Positions 46,244-54,300 of a DNA stretch of 64,000 nt are shown piece after piece. How positions within the stretch are numbered: the first letter of the stretch is position 1; every line of letters starts with the position of its first letter. The position numbers and the translations under genes are program-made. The DNA is from Actinomyces israelii DSM 43320 (GTDB lineage Bacteria > Actinomycetota > Actinomycetes > Actinomycetales > Actinomycetaceae). The stretch covers positions 62,001 through 126,000 of the forward strand of contig NZ_JONS01000001.1 of NCBI RefSeq assembly GCF_000711965.1, given 5' to 3'. The notes beneath the pieces were generated by a model. The model did not search any database and was not told the origin of the DNA. It was given only the letters and a program-made list of their open reading frames with translations.

Positions 46244-46331
46244 CGAGATCGGTCGTATTCCGTACCGAGATCGGTCGAGTTCCGGCTCGAGATCGGTTCA
46301 CCTCCGCGTCGAGATCAGTCCGGGACGCCGA
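46244..46331. repeat. Four-copy 22-bp tandem repeat with CGAGATCGGT core
   Basis: Units start at 46244, 46266, 46288 and 46310. Each begins CGAGATCGGT (the last CGAGATCAGT) and the first three share TCCG near positions 16-19; the second halves diverge. The array begins 12 bases after the exonuclease stop and ends 40 bases before the convergent gene's stop. Period 22 is close to two helical turns. Confidence 0.85.
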
Positions 46332-46371
46332 CCTGAGGCCCGCCTGGCGCAACCGCCCCGGTCGGGCCGGG

Positions 46372-46815
46372 TCAGCCGGCGGGGACGACCGTGCCGGGGC
46401 GCGCCTGAAGGGCCCTGGTCACGCCCTCCTGGAGGGCCATCGGATCGAGCGGACGGGGCACGACGACCTCGGCCTTGGACCAGGCGGCGAGCCAGTCGTC
46501 CTGGGGGCGGGCGGTCAGGAGAACCACCGGCGGGCGTCTGTCGAGCTCTGTGAACAGCTCGTGGGCCAGCCCCATGCCGCCGAGCTTCTTCGTCTCGGCG
46601 TCGAGCACCAGGGCGTCGAAGGGGGCCCTGCCCTCCTTGGCCCGGTCCTTCAGCGCCATGCGCACACCCTCGGCGGTGGCGGCCTCCGTCCAGCTCACCA
46701 GCGGCAGGCCCTTGGCGGGGCGGCGGCCGACCCCCTCCCTCACCTGGCGGCGCACCGCGGCGTCGTCGGAGAAGACGAGGAGCTCGAGGCGGGCGGTCGC
46801 GACCTGGTCGGCCAT
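46372..46815 (-). CDS. Single-domain receiver-like (pseudo-receiver) protein
   Basis: 147-residue protein with a CheY-like layout: strand-turn LLVFSDDAAVRRQV with an acidic pair, FDALVLDAE with the phospho-acceptor-position Asp, VVLLTARPQDD with the conserved Thr, and VVVPRPLDPMALQEGV where the family's conserved Lys-Pro is replaced by Arg-Pro. There is no output domain. It may act as a phosphorylation-independent adaptor; partner unknown. ATG 46815 follows GGAGGACAGC. It is divergent from sodA across about 180 bases. Confidence 0.7.
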   Translation of the reverse strand: MADQVATARLELLVFSDDAAVRRQVREGVGRRPAKGLPLVSWTEAATAEGVRMALKDRAKEGRAPFDALVLDAETKKLGGMGLAHELFTELDRRPPVVLLTARPQDDWLAAWSKAEVVVPRPLDPMALQEGVTRALQARPGTVVPAG

Positions 46816-46897
46816 GCTGTCCTCCATGATGGGGCGGGACGGTTCCACGGTCAGTGTAATCACAGAACAGCGCCTGTTGGAGCCGGAGATCAGTCTG

Positions 46898-46903
46898 TAC
46901 AAT
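46898..46903 (+). promoter_or_regulatory. -10 hexamer TACAAT of sodA
   Basis: TACAAT with TGTTGG or TTGGAG 15-17 bp upstream; about 90 bases of leader precede ATG 46996. The area from 46890 to 46940 is AT-rich relative to its surroundings and could hold a metal- or redox-responsive operator, but no known box was recognised. Confidence 0.45.
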
Positions 46904-46995
46904 GAATTCTGAACACTGTTGCAGTACTTGTCTATGGAAACGTCTGCGCAGTGGACCGCGACCGACCCACGAACCGACCCACGAAAGGCATTACC

Positions 46996-47619
46996 ATGGC
47001 CGTGTACACCCTCCCCGAGCTCCCCTACGACTACGCAGCCCTTGAGCCCCACATCTCCGGGCGGATCATGGAGCTCCACCACGACAAGCACCACGCCGCC
47101 TACGTCGCCGGCGCCAACGCCGCCCTGGAGAAGCTTCAGGCCGCCCGCGACGCCGACGACTTCGCCGCAGTGAACCTGTGGGAGAAGAACCTGGCCTTCA
47201 ACCTGGGCGGCCACATCAACCACTCGATCTTCTGGAAGAACCTCGCCCCGGGCGCCGGCGGCGAGCCCGAGGGCGACCTGGCCGAGGCCATCAAGGACTC
47301 CTTCGGCTCCTTCGGCTCCTTCAAGAAGCACTTCGCCGCCACGGCCCTGGGCATCCAGGGCTCCGGCTGGGCGGTGCTCGCCTACGACTCCGTGTCGGGC
47401 GGGCTCGTCATCTTCCAGCTCTTCGACCAGCAGGGCAACGTGCCGGTCGGCACTATCCCGCTCTTCCAGGTCGACATGTGGGAGCACGCCTTCTACCTGG
47501 ACTACCTCAACGTCAAGGCCGACTACGTCAAGGCCGTCTGGAGCATCGCCAACTGGCAGGACGTGGCCGAGCGCCTGGCCGCGGCGGTGGCCCGCGCCGA
47601 GGGCCTCATCGTGCGCTGA
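46996..47619 (+). CDS. sodA: Superoxide dismutase (Mn/Fe family)
   Basis: 207-residue cytosolic superoxide dismutase. Metal ligands are in MELHHDKHHAAYV (His), GGHINHSIFWKNL (His) and the DMWEHAFYLDY block (Asp and His), the last being the family signature. QGSGWAVLAYD lies between. Length and motif order match homodimeric/tetrameric Mn/Fe-SOD; the metal cannot be assigned securely. ATG 46996 follows AAAGG. A perfect hairpin lies just downstream. Confidence 0.97.
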   Translation: MAVYTLPELPYDYAALEPHISGRIMELHHDKHHAAYVAGANAALEKLQAARDADDFAAVNLWEKNLAFNLGGHINHSIFWKNLAPGAGGEPEGDLAEAIKDSFGSFGSFKKHFAATALGIQGSGWAVLAYDSVSGGLVIFQLFDQQGNVPVGTIPLFQVDMWEHAFYLDYLNVKADYVKAVWSIANWQDVAERLAAAVARAEGLIVR

Positions 47620-47641
47620 CGCCGCCCGCCCCGTCGCAGCG

Positions 47642-47675
47642 GATCGCCCCGCAGCCGCACGGCTGCGGGGCGATC
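47642..47675. terminator. 15-bp stem hairpin, bidirectional terminator of sodA and the FKBP gene
   Basis: GATCGCCCCGCAGCC (47642-47656), loop GCAC, GGCTGCGGGGCGATC (47661-47675): a perfect 15-bp stem 22 bases after the sodA stop and 34 bases past the convergent FKBP stop. Confidence 0.85.
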
Positions 47676-47709
47676 GCGCGGAGGCCCACGTGAGCCTACA
47701 CGGCCGGGC

Positions 47710-48615
47710 TCACACGGCGGCCTCGATATCCATCACGTGGACGTAGGCGGGCAGCGGCTGGCCGTTCTGGCCCTTGCCTCCCCCCGGAACCAGGACGACG
47801 ACACGCGAGCCCACCGGCACGTCCACGAGCCCGGCGAGGTTGGTGGCCGAGGACATGGGGATGAGCTGAGGCTGCTTGCGGGTCCACGAGGAGTCGCCGG
47901 CCGAGCCGTCCCAGGATGAGAAGGCCACGTTGACCAGCAGCGTCGAGTCCTTGGTGATCGGCTCGCCCGTGCCCCTGGCCAGGACGATCACCTCGGTCTG
48001 GGTCGGCTCGGCGGCGCCGGAGCCGACCGCGACGGACGGCGCAGAGCCGAGCTCGCCGGTCACGCTCACGCCCCGGTCGGCCACGGCCTGCCCGCCCTCG
48101 GGCGCCGCGTCGGCGGTCCCCGCCGCTATCTCCTCGAGCGTGCCCGCGTACCTGATCTCGACCACGAAGACGAGCGGCCCGGAGGGCTTGCCCTCGCCCG
48201 GGTTGTCGCCGTAGGCCTGGTCGGCGGGGATGGCCATCTCCAGCCGGTCGCCGACCCTGTGCCCGGGAAGGCCCTGGCGCCACCCGTCGATGACGCCGGA
48301 GAGCGGGAACAGGGCGGGAACGCCCCTGGTGTAGGAGGAGTCGAAGGGCTGGTCCGAGCCCCACTGCCAGCCCGTGTACGACACGGCGACGAGGTCGTCG
48401 GCGGAGACCTCCTCGCCCTGCCCCTCGGACAGGGTCTTCACGGTGAGCTCGGCGGGCGCGTCGCTTCCGCTCCAGGTGAGCGTCGGCTGGGCGCCTGCGT
48501 CACCGGAGACCCCGGGGAGTATCTCTGAGTCGGCCCGGCTCCCCGTGCAGCCCGCGAGGGCGAGCGCAGCGGCGAGGATGAGCGAGGTCAGGGCGACGAA
48601 GGGGGTGCGGCGCAC
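47710..48615 (-). CDS. FKBP-type peptidyl-prolyl isomerase lipoprotein
   Basis: 301-residue exported lipoprotein with lipobox LALAGC after a hydrophobic signal peptide. Residues about 70-160 are a clear FKBP domain: VSYTGWQWGSDQPFDSSYTR, PLSGVIDGWRQGLPGHRVGD, LEMAIPADQAYGD, and a closing FVVEIRYAG strand. Residues 185-301 form a second, more divergent FKBP-like module (AFSSWDGSAGDSSW, PVGSRVVVLVP). It probably assists folding of secreted proteins. It lies 103 bases downstream of erpA on the same strand. Confidence 0.92.
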   Translation of the reverse strand: MRRTPFVALTSLILAAALALAGCTGSRADSEILPGVSGDAGAQPTLTWSGSDAPAELTVKTLSEGQGEEVSADDLVAVSYTGWQWGSDQPFDSSYTRGVPALFPLSGVIDGWRQGLPGHRVGDRLEMAIPADQAYGDNPGEGKPSGPLVFVVEIRYAGTLEEIAAGTADAAPEGGQAVADRGVSVTGELGSAPSVAVGSGAAEPTQTEVIVLARGTGEPITKDSTLLVNVAFSSWDGSAGDSSWTRKQPQLIPMSSATNLAGLVDVPVGSRVVVLVPGGGKGQNGQPLPAYVHVMDIEAAV

Positions 48616-48718
48616 GGGGTCTCCTTGGGTGCGGGTGGGTGATGCCGGCGGGCGCCCGGCACCCGGTGGGAGGCGCCGCGTTCCCGGCAGCGAGCGCGGG
48701 CTCCTTCTGGCGGGCGGG

Positions 48719-49114
48719 TCAGCTGAAGGACTCGCCGCAGGCGCAGGTCCCGGCGGCGTTGGGGTTGTCGATCGTGAAGCCCTGCTTCTCGATCGTGTCG
48801 GCGAAGTCGATGGTGGCCCCCGACAGGTAGGGCACGCTCATGCGGTCCACGACGACCTCCACGCTGTCCATCTCGCCGCCGCCGGTCGAGAAGGAGCGGA
48901 CGGCGTCGCCGTCGAGCAGGCGCTCGTCGAAGTAGAGCTGGTAGACCAGCCCGGAGCAGCCGCCGGGCTGCACGGCCACGCGCAGGCGCAGGTCGTCGCG
49001 GCCCTCCTGGATCAGGAGGCTGGCGACCTTGGCGGCGGCGGTCTCGGTGAGCAGGACCTCGTGCTCGGGGACCTCGGCGGTCGTGTCGGTCGAGGTCAGC
49101 GTCGTCTCTGCCAT
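48719..49114 (-). CDS. erpA: Iron-sulfur cluster insertion protein ErpA (A-type carrier)
   Basis: 131-residue A-type Fe-S carrier delivering clusters to target proteins. The three ligand cysteines occur in the family pattern: QPGGCSGLVYQLYFD, then NAAGTCACGESFS at the C-terminus (Cys-X-Cys). LTETAAAKVASLLIQEG is the usual N-terminal block. ATG 49114 follows GAGGAG; the alternative ATG 49159 lacks support. Confidence 0.95.
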   Translation of the reverse strand: MAETTLTSTDTTAEVPEHEVLLTETAAAKVASLLIQEGRDDLRLRVAVQPGGCSGLVYQLYFDERLLDGDAVRSFSTGGGEMDSVEVVVDRMSVPYLSGATIDFADTIEKQGFTIDNPNAAGTCACGESFS

Positions 49115-49293
49115 GTCATTCTCCTCGTAGGGGACAATCGGGCGCTCATGTGAACTCATGGTCCCGAACGCCCCGGTGGGACGTCTTGTTCCCCCACCCT
49201 ACGTCGTCCGCCCGGCGATGCCCGCGTGACGGCACTCACCCGGGTCGGGCGTGCTCCCTCCCGGAGGGGCGTGTCGGGCCCTGGCGGGCCCGG

Positions 49294-50961
49294 TCAGGCG
49301 AGCGTGACCAGCTCGAGGTAGTCCGGGCTCCACAGGTCCTCGTCGCCGTCGGGCAGCAGGAGAACCCGGTCGGGCGCGAGCGCCTCGACGGCGCCCTCGT
49401 CGTGGGTGACCAGGACGACGGCGCCGGCGAAGGTCGCCAGCGCCCGCAGGATCTCCTCGCGGCTGGCCGGGTCGAGGTTGTTGGTGGGCTCGTCCAGGAG
49501 CAGGACGTTGGCGCTGGAGACCACCAGGATGGCCAGCGCCAGGCGGGTCTTCTCCCCGCCGGACAGGACGCGCGCCGGCTTGTCGGCGTCGGCCCCGGAG
49601 AACAGGAAGGAGCCCAGCACGCTGCGCACCTCGGTGTCGTTCATGCCGGGGGCGGCGGCGCGCAGGTTCTCCACGACCGTGCGCCCGGTGTCGATGGTCT
49701 CGTGCTCCTGGGCGTAGTAGCCGATCTTGAGGCCGTGGCCGCTGAGGACCTCCCCGGAGTCGGGGTCCTCGACCCCGGCCAGGAGCCGCAGCAGGGTCGT
49801 CTTGCCAGCGCCGTTGAGGCCCAGGACGACCACGCGGCTGCCGCGGTCGACGGCCAGGTCGAGGCCGGCGAAGACCTCCAGGGAGCCGTAGGCCTTGGAC
49901 AGCCCGGTGGCGCGCAGCGGCGTCCTGCCGCACGGCGCGGGGTCGGGGAAGCGCAGGTGGGCGACCTTGTCGGCGACCTGCTCGGCCTCCAGGTCCTCCA
50001 TGAGCCGGTCGGCGCGCCTCAGCATCTGCTGGGCGGCCACGGCCTTGGTGGCCTTGGCCCGCATCTTCTCGCCCTGGGCGCGCAGGGCGGCGGCCTTCTT
50101 CTCGGCGTTGGCGCGCTCTCGACGACGCCGGTGCTCGTCGTCGGCGCGCTGCTTGAGGTAGGCGTCCCAGCCCAGGCGGTAGACGTCCAGGACGCCGCGG
50201 GTGGCGTCCAGGTGCATGACCTGGTTGACGGTGTCGCGCAGGAGGTCGACGTCGTGGCTGATGACGATGAAGCCGCCGGAGTAGGCGCGCAGGTGGTCGC
50301 GCAGCCACAGGACCGAGTCGTGGTCGAGGTGGTTGGTGGGCTCGTCCAGCAGGAGCGTGTCGGGCTTCTGGAACAGGATGCGGGCCAGCTCGACGCGCCT
50401 GCGCTGGCCGCCCGACAGCGTGCCGATGGCCTGGTCCAGCACCCGGTCGGGCAGGCCGAGCGCGGCGGCGATGCGGGCCGCCTCGCCGGCTGCGGCGTAG
50501 CCGCCGGCCATGGTGAACTCGTGGTCCAGGCGCGCGTAGCGGTCCATGGCCTTGGCCTGGGCCGCCCCCTCGGTGGTGGCGATCCGCTCCTCGGCCCTGC
50601 GGATGCGGGTGAGCAGGGCGTCGATGCCGCGGGCGGACAGGATCCTGTCCCGGGCGATCTCGGTGAGGTCGCCGACCTTGGTGTCCTGGGGCAGGTAGCC
50701 GACCGAGCCGTTGCAGGCGATGGTGCCCTCGTGCTCGACGGCCTCCAGGCCGTGGCGCTCGTCGGCGTCGGCGACGGCCTGGCCGGAGCCCTGGAAGACC
50801 GAGGCGGCGGCCAGGAGCTTGGTCATCGTGGTCTTGCCGGCCCCGTTGCGCCCGACCAGCCCGATGCGCATGCCCTTGCCCACCTGGAAGGTGGCTCCCG
50901 CGACGAGCCGGCGGGCGCCGATGCGCATAGTGAGGTCCTGGACGTTGATCACGCGCGCCAT
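49294..50961 (-). CDS. ABC-F family ATP-binding protein
   Basis: 555-residue soluble protein with two ABC ATPase domains and no membrane segment. NBD1: Walker A GRNGAGKTT, signature LSGGQRRRVELARIL, Walker B LLLDEPTNHLD. A charged linker (RADDEHRRRRERANAEKK, KATKAVAAQQMLRRADRL) follows. NBD2: GLNGAGKTT, LSGGEKTRLALA, LLLDEPTNNLD. ABC-F proteins act on the ribosome in translation or antibiotic protection; the sub-family is not determined. ATG 50961 starts MARVINVQDLTMR, the natural NBD beginning; no clear Shine-Dalgarno. Upstream frame extension to 51264 is antisense to another gene. Confidence 0.94.
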   Translation of the reverse strand: MARVINVQDLTMRIGARRLVAGATFQVGKGMRIGLVGRNGAGKTTMTKLLAAASVFQGSGQAVADADERHGLEAVEHEGTIACNGSVGYLPQDTKVGDLTEIARDRILSARGIDALLTRIRRAEERIATTEGAAQAKAMDRYARLDHEFTMAGGYAAAGEAARIAAALGLPDRVLDQAIGTLSGGQRRRVELARILFQKPDTLLLDEPTNHLDHDSVLWLRDHLRAYSGGFIVISHDVDLLRDTVNQVMHLDATRGVLDVYRLGWDAYLKQRADDEHRRRRERANAEKKAAALRAQGEKMRAKATKAVAAQQMLRRADRLMEDLEAEQVADKVAHLRFPDPAPCGRTPLRATGLSKAYGSLEVFAGLDLAVDRGSRVVVLGLNGAGKTTLLRLLAGVEDPDSGEVLSGHGLKIGYYAQEHETIDTGRTVVENLRAAAPGMNDTEVRSVLGSFLFSGADADKPARVLSGGEKTRLALAILVVSSANVLLLDEPTNNLDPASREEILRALATFAGAVVLVTHDEGAVEALAPDRVLLLPDGDEDLWSPDYLELVTLA

Positions 50962-51046
50962 GGTACGGGCACCGGGACGCTCCCCCGCACGCCGACGGCG
51001 GGGAGCGCCCGGTGATCGGTCACACCGAGGGGCGTCCGGCGCCGAC

Positions 51047-51748
51047 TCAGTCCCACCAGAGCCAGGTCCCCAGGGGCCCGTGCTCCCAGTGCCGGTGCAC
51101 GAACCGGACCTCATCGGGTACCGACTCCGCGTCCAGGTCGTAGCGGGTCCGGACGGTCTCCCACAGGGCGAGGCACGCGCAGTACTCGTCATGGGCCTCA
51201 CTGATCTCCAGCTCGAGCAGGTCCGCATCCGCGATCCACAGGCCCTCGACGGTGACCCGCTCATCGGGGCGCTGCGGGCCGATGCCGTAGCCGGACAGGC
51301 GCACGCGCCCTGCGGCCCGCGCGCACGCCCGCAGGAGCGCGCCCAGGGTGGGGGCGAGGTTCTGGCGGTCCTGGAGCTGGGCGGCCGGAAGGATCTCCAG
51401 GAGGCGTCGCGCGACGCGCGGGCCGAGGTCGTGGAAGGGCGTGTAGTCCTCCTGGGGCGCGCCGTCGGCGGCTATGAGGCCCTCCGGGCCGTGGCCGTAC
51501 TCGGCGGGGATGACGGTGGAGCGCAGGTCGTCGCGGCAGCGGGCGAGCTCGTGCCACACGCCGGCCCGCACGCTCCAGCCGCGCGGCCCGTACAGGCCCG
51601 CGTCCTCCTGGTCCCAGCGGTCCTCCCCCGGCGGGGGGACCGGGGCAGGGACGACGTCGGCCGCCTCGCAGTCGGGTCGGTCCTGGTCGATCCGGTCGAT
51701 CTGGCTGATCCGGTCGATGTCGGGAATGGTCTCTGTCGTCGCTGTCAT
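51047..51748 (-). CDS. Hypothetical protein with IDR-repeat N-terminus
   Basis: 233-residue soluble protein of unknown family. Residues 8-24 carry an imperfect repeat (IDRISQIDRIDQDR). The remainder is acidic and Trp-rich, with GLYGPRGWSVRAGVWHELAR, YTPFHDLGPRVARRLLEIL and a C-terminal EVRFVHRHWEHGPLGTWLWW block that looks conserved. ATG 51748 follows GAGGAG. Third-position G/C use is normal, so it is likely a real gene. No function is proposed. It is divergent from the PTS gene. Confidence 0.6.
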   Translation of the reverse strand: MTATTETIPDIDRISQIDRIDQDRPDCEAADVVPAPVPPPGEDRWDQEDAGLYGPRGWSVRAGVWHELARCRDDLRSTVIPAEYGHGPEGLIAADGAPQEDYTPFHDLGPRVARRLLEILPAAQLQDRQNLAPTLGALLRACARAAGRVRLSGYGIGPQRPDERVTVEGLWIADADLLELEISEAHDEYCACLALWETVRTRYDLDAESVPDEVRFVHRHWEHGPLGTWLWWD

Positions 51749-52101
51749 GGCGGTGGCTCCTCGAAGTGTGCGGCCGGGCTCTTCCGGCTGCTGCTACGGC
51801 CGGCGGCGCCGTCGCCGCCTGATCCGAGTGTGGGGGCACGGCCACCCGCCCCGCTGACCGCCTGTGAGTGTGTTTCTTCGGCCCGTCACAGGTGAAGGCT
51901 GTGGAGCCCCGCAGCTCCTCCGCCGCCCCGCGCGGCCGATACGGGGTCGCGACCGCAGGTCCGGCGCCCGATCTGACCACGTGCTGTGATCCACGCGCTA
52001 TCCTGTTCGCTAGTCCCAGCTGCCTGGGACGGTCCCAACTCTTGGTCCTGCGCTCCTTACGTACCGTCGCGGAGAGTGCAGCGGCCTACGAAAGGCCCTC
52101 G
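51749..52101. promoter_or_regulatory. 353-bp upstream region of the PTS gene with an inverted repeat
   Basis: No gene was seen here. GTCCCAG-CTGC-CTGGGAC (52013-52030) is a perfect 7-bp inverted repeat, followed by another GTCCCA at 52032. TATCCT at 51999-52004 is a possible -10, placing the repeat in the early transcript as an operator or hairpin. It does not resemble a BglG/LicT antiterminator site. Confidence 0.4.
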
Positions 52102-54204
52102 ATGACAACAACAACCTCTACCCCGGAGGCGATCCTCGCCGCGGTCGGTGGACCTGGCAATATCACCAGCTTCACCCACTGCGCGACGCGTCTCCGTTTC
52201 GAACTGCACGACGCCTCCGTCGTGGACAAGGCGACCGTGGAGGCCATCCCCGGTGTTCTTGGCGCTGTCCCGCAGGGTGGCGACCGCTACCAGATCGTCA
52301 TCGGCGGAGCGGTCGCCAGCGTCTACGAGCAGATCAACAGCCTGCCGGCCATGAAGGCGGGGGGGGGAGCCTCCGGCTCCGGAGCGAAGACCGACGCCGA
52401 GGTCAAGGCCGAGGCCCGTGCGAAGACCCGCGGCAAGAATGCCCTCGTCGACGCCTTCTTCGAGTACCTCTCGGACTCCTTCCGCCCGCTGCTGCCGGTT
52501 CTGCTGGGAGCCTCGCTCATTATCGCCGGGGAGGCCATCTGCGAGGCCTTCGGCCTCATCGACACCCACCTGCCCAATGACCAGAAGCCCGCCACGCTGC
52601 TGTTCGTGGACGCCATGTTCCGCAGCGTCTTCTACTTCCTGCCGATCATGGTGGCCTACAACGCCTCCAAGAAGCTGAAGATCGACCCGTGGGTGGGGAC
52701 CGCCATTATGACGGCGCTCCTCACGCCGGAGTTCCTGGACCTGACCAACCACCCGAGCACCACCTGCGTCCACAACGACACCATTAACTCCGACCTGTGC
52801 ACCGCCCACATTCTCGGCCTGCCCATGCAGCTCAACGCCTATGGCGGCCAGGTTTTCGTCCCGCTCATGATGGTGGCGGTGCTCGCCCTGGTCTACAAGG
52901 GCCTGGTCAAGGTCGTTCCGGACAATGTCCAGATGGTCTTCGTGCCCTTCCTGTCCTTCTGCATTATGATGCCGGTGACGGCCTTCCTCATCGGCCCTCT
53001 GGGCGTGTGGATCGGCACCGGCCTGGGCACGGCGCTCTTCTGGCTCAACAGCCACGCCCCCATCGTGTTCGCCATTATCATCCCCATGGTCTACCCCTTC
53101 CTGGTGCCGCTGGGCCTGCACTGGCCGCTCAACGCCCTCATGCTGGCGAACATCGCCTCGGACTCCACCGGCCACACCGACTTCATCCAGGGCCCCATGG
53201 GCGCCTGGAACTTCGCCTGCTTCGGCGCCACGGCCGCCGTCCTCGTCTGGTCCTTCCGCGACAAGGACAATGAGATGCGCCAGACCGCCACGGGCGCGCT
53301 GTTCGCCGGTCTGCTCGGCGGTATCTCCGAGCCGTCCCTCTACGGTATCCACCTGCGATTCAAGCGCATCTACCCGTTCATGCTCGTCGGCTGCGCCGTC
53401 GGCGGCATCATCGAGGGCATCGGCGGCGGCGTCAAGACCGGCACCTTCGCCTTCACCTCGCTGCTCACCATCCCGGTCTTCAACCCGATGGCCCTCTACG
53501 CGATCGCCGTCGCCGCGGCCTTCGCCACGGCCTTCTTCCTCATTGTCACCTTCGGCTACCGCACCAAGGAGGAGAGGGCCGAGGCGCTCGCCGCAGCCGG
53601 CGTCGTCGATGCCGACCCGTCCCAGGCCGCCGCGGACCTCGCCCTGGAGTCCTCCGCGTCCTCCGCGGCCGCCAACGAGGCGGCCGCAGCGGGCGCCGCC
53701 GAGGAGGTCAAGCCGGCGCTCGCACCGGGCGCCGTCACCGAGGTGGCCGCCCCGCTGACCGGCTCGGTCATGGCCCTGGAGGACGTCTCCGACCCGGTGT
53801 TCTCCTCCGGCGCCGTCGGCAAGGGCGCAGGACTGACCCCCACCGGCGACATCGTGGTGACCGCCCCCGCGGACGGCACCGTCGTCGTCGCCCCCGCCTC
53901 CGGTCACGCCTTCGGCATCAACCTGGACAACGGCATCGAGCTGCTCATCCACGTCGGCCTGGACACCGTCAACCTCGAGGGCAAGGGCTTCGACGTCAAG
54001 GTCAAGCAGGGCGACCGCGTCACCGCCGGACAGGAGCTCGTCCGCGTCGACCGCGCCGTCATCGAGGAGGCCGGCTACCCCCTGACCACGCCGGTCCTGA
54101 TCACCAACACCGCCAAGTTCGCCTCCGTGGACATCATCCCCGACGGCGACGTCACCACCGGCGCCCCCCTCATCCGCGTCACCGCACCGGCCGAGGAGGG
54201 CTGA
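52102..54204 (+). CDS. PTS beta-glucoside/sucrose-family permease, EIIBCA
   Basis: 700-residue phosphotransferase permease importing and phosphorylating a sugar. Domain order is B-C-A. EIIB: phospho-cysteine Cys27 in FTHCATRLRFEL. EIIC: about ten membrane helices between residues 120 and 490, with GGISEPSLYGIHLRFKR and GGGVKTGTFAF. An Ala-rich linker (about 500-560) leads to EIIA with the phospho-histidine His617 in LLIHVGLDTVNLEGKGF. Order and EIIB sequence match the beta-glucoside/sucrose/trehalose family; the exact sugar is unknown and no glycosidase or BglG regulator is adjacent. ATG 52102 follows AAAGG. Confidence 0.92.
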   Translation: MTTTTSTPEAILAAVGGPGNITSFTHCATRLRFELHDASVVDKATVEAIPGVLGAVPQGGDRYQIVIGGAVASVYEQINSLPAMKAGGGASGSGAKTDAEVKAEARAKTRGKNALVDAFFEYLSDSFRPLLPVLLGASLIIAGEAICEAFGLIDTHLPNDQKPATLLFVDAMFRSVFYFLPIMVAYNASKKLKIDPWVGTAIMTALLTPEFLDLTNHPSTTCVHNDTINSDLCTAHILGLPMQLNAYGGQVFVPLMMVAVLALVYKGLVKVVPDNVQMVFVPFLSFCIMMPVTAFLIGPLGVWIGTGLGTALFWLNSHAPIVFAIIIPMVYPFLVPLGLHWPLNALMLANIASDSTGHTDFIQGPMGAWNFACFGATAAVLVWSFRDKDNEMRQTATGALFAGLLGGISEPSLYGIHLRFKRIYPFMLVGCAVGGIIEGIGGGVKTGTFAFTSLLTIPVFNPMALYAIAVAAAFATAFFLIVTFGYRTKEERAEALAAAGVVDADPSQAAADLALESSASSAAANEAAAAGAAEEVKPALAPGAVTEVAAPLTGSVMALEDVSDPVFSSGAVGKGAGLTPTGDIVVTAPADGTVVVAPASGHAFGINLDNGIELLIHVGLDTVNLEGKGFDVKVKQGDRVTAGQELVRVDRAVIEEAGYPLTTPVLITNTAKFASVDIIPDGDVTTGAPLIRVTAPAEEG

Positions 54205-54238
54205 GCCCCTGGCAGCAGTCCCGGGGCCGCCGGGACAC

Positions 54239-54291
54239 AACGCCGGTTCCCCCGGCCCACGATCAGCTCGCGGGCCGGGGGAACCGGCGTT
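54239..54291. terminator. 20-bp stem hairpin between the PTS and PPK2 genes
   Basis: Arms 54239-54258 and 54272-54291 are perfectly complementary with a 13-base loop. It lies 35 bases past the PTS stop and just before the convergent PPK2 stop; a smaller GTCCCGG/CCGGGAC hairpin (54219-54237) precedes it. Confidence 0.85.
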
Positions 54292-54300
54292 GCAGGCCTG

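Noticed and set aside
46244-46331. CRISPR array
   Set aside because: The 22-bp units are contiguous with no unique spacers, and no cas genes are present.
46909-46918. A second LexA box near sodA (GAAC-ACT-GTT)
   Set aside because: The half-sites are separated by three bases rather than four and the second half is incomplete.
52013-52037. BglG/LicT ribonucleic antiterminator site
   Set aside because: The sequence lacks the conserved RAT core, no overlapping terminator is visible, and no antiterminator gene is adjacent.
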